From the NCBI GenBank assembly GCA_002305615.1, contig DBPU01000063.1, forward strand, positions 1 through 21,803: a DNA stretch of 21,803 nt, read 5' to 3'. This DNA comes from Verrucomicrobia bacterium UBA1412 (lineage in GTDB: Bacteria; Verrucomicrobiota; Verrucomicrobiia; Limisphaerales; UBA1412). Both the position numbers and the translations under genes were made by a program. The notes under the pieces were generated by a model that made no database searches, had not been told where the DNA came from, and worked only from the letters and a program-made list of their open reading frames with translations. Positions 21,570-21,803 of the stretch are shown piece by piece. How positions within the stretch are numbered: position 1 is the first letter of the stretch; the number at the start of each line of letters is the position of its first letter.

Positions 21570-21803
21570 TTATTTCAATTCTTCATCAAAACAAATCGCC
21601 ACTTTACCGCATTTACCTTCGTTCATTAAGGCAAACCCATCAGCAACGTGTTCAAGCGGAAAACGGTGGGTAATCAAATCCTCCGGATGGATTCCCCAGC
21701 GTTCGATTCGCTCGACCAGTTCCTCCATTCTCCAGAGATTTGTCACCCAAGAACCATAAATGGTTTTCTGTCCATGTATGATGTCCGGGCTCGGAGTAAA
21801 TTC
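21570..21803 (-). CDS. Zinc-dependent alcohol dehydrogenase-like protein (MDR superfamily), C-terminal fragment at window edge
   Basis: Read on the minus strand from the window end, the frame gives 77 residues, ending with TAA at 21572-21570; the gene begins outside the window. The sequence contains SPDIIHGQKTIYGSWVTN, an amphipathic MEELVERIERWG helix, EDLITHRFPLEHVADGFALM and the terminal GKCGKVAICFD. This is the usual C-terminal part of medium-chain zinc dehydrogenases, after the Rossmann domain: the GSWV strand, the THRFPLE segment, then the G---GKV strand. Zinc ligands and the cofactor motif lie outside the window, so substrate and subgroup (for example polyol or alcohol dehydrogenase) cannot be given. 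A good terminator follows. Confidence 0.85.
   Translation of the reverse strand, partial: EFTPSPDIIHGQKTIYGSWVTNLWRMEELVERIERWGIHPEDLITHRFPLEHVADGFALMNEGKCGKVAICFDEELK

Noticed and set aside
1..21803. CRISPR array, prophage module, toxin-antitoxin pair or integron
   Set aside because: No regularly spaced repeats, phage structural genes, paired small ORFs or attC-like sites were seen; the only mobile-element trace is the transposase fragment at the left edge.

Overview
The window looks like chromosome of a diderm bacterium of the PVC superphylum, most likely Verrucomicrobiota or a near relative such as Lentisphaerota. This is an inference from gene content: an H-X9-DG pseudopilin with a classic prepilin N-terminus, an LptD-like outer-membrane protein next to phosphatidylserine decarboxylase and synthase, secreted glycoside hydrolases, and a ComB-like phosphatase in a non-methanogen setting. 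No 16S gene or other firm taxonomic marker is present.

Layout. The left edge carries the 3' part of an IS481-like DDE transposase (1-599, +). A minus-strand block follows: an uncharacterised 278-aa protein (3619-2783), a terminator-like hairpin, then lysS and archease with 3 bp between them. From 3817 the plus strand carries an M50 site-2-protease-like membrane peptidase and a secreted right-handed beta-helix protein. A tight envelope/lipid operon comes next: lptD, psd, pssA and a LysE-family transporter, with gaps of 14, 10 and 1 bp. A secreted GH27 alpha-galactosidase (NPCBM, Ig-like and catalytic domains) ends at a hairpin shared with a convergent pseudopilin gene. The pseudopilin is divergent from a secreted alpha-L-rhamnosidase-like enzyme across a 432-bp intergenic region holding an 8-bp inverted repeat. 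A strong terminator precedes tRNA-Leu(CAA). Then come comB, an aldo/keto reductase, agmatine deiminase and thioredoxin reductase, tRNA-Pro(CGG) and two terminators. The right edge holds the C-terminus of a minus-strand zinc alcohol dehydrogenase.

How the genes work together. Housekeeping functions are translation (lysS, two tRNAs, archease for RNA ligation), envelope assembly (lptD, psd, pssA), redox (trxB) and polyamine synthesis from agmatine. These are interspersed with export-targeted carbohydrate-active proteins (beta-helix, GH27, rhamnosidase), suggesting growth on galactose- and rhamnose-containing polysaccharides.

The most noteworthy regulatory signal is a recurring arrangement in which a -35/-10 promoter lies so close to the start codon that the mRNA would have no, or almost no, 5' leader. 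The clearest case is TTCACA-17-TATAAT-7-ATG at the aldo/keto reductase, with the -10 overlapping the comB stop codon. Similar arrangements precede the GH27, rhamnosidase and lptD genes, all of which lack a convincing Shine-Dalgarno sequence. I found no CRISPR array, phage module, toxin-antitoxin pair or recognisable new defence system. The 278-aa orphan protein is the main gene of unknown function.
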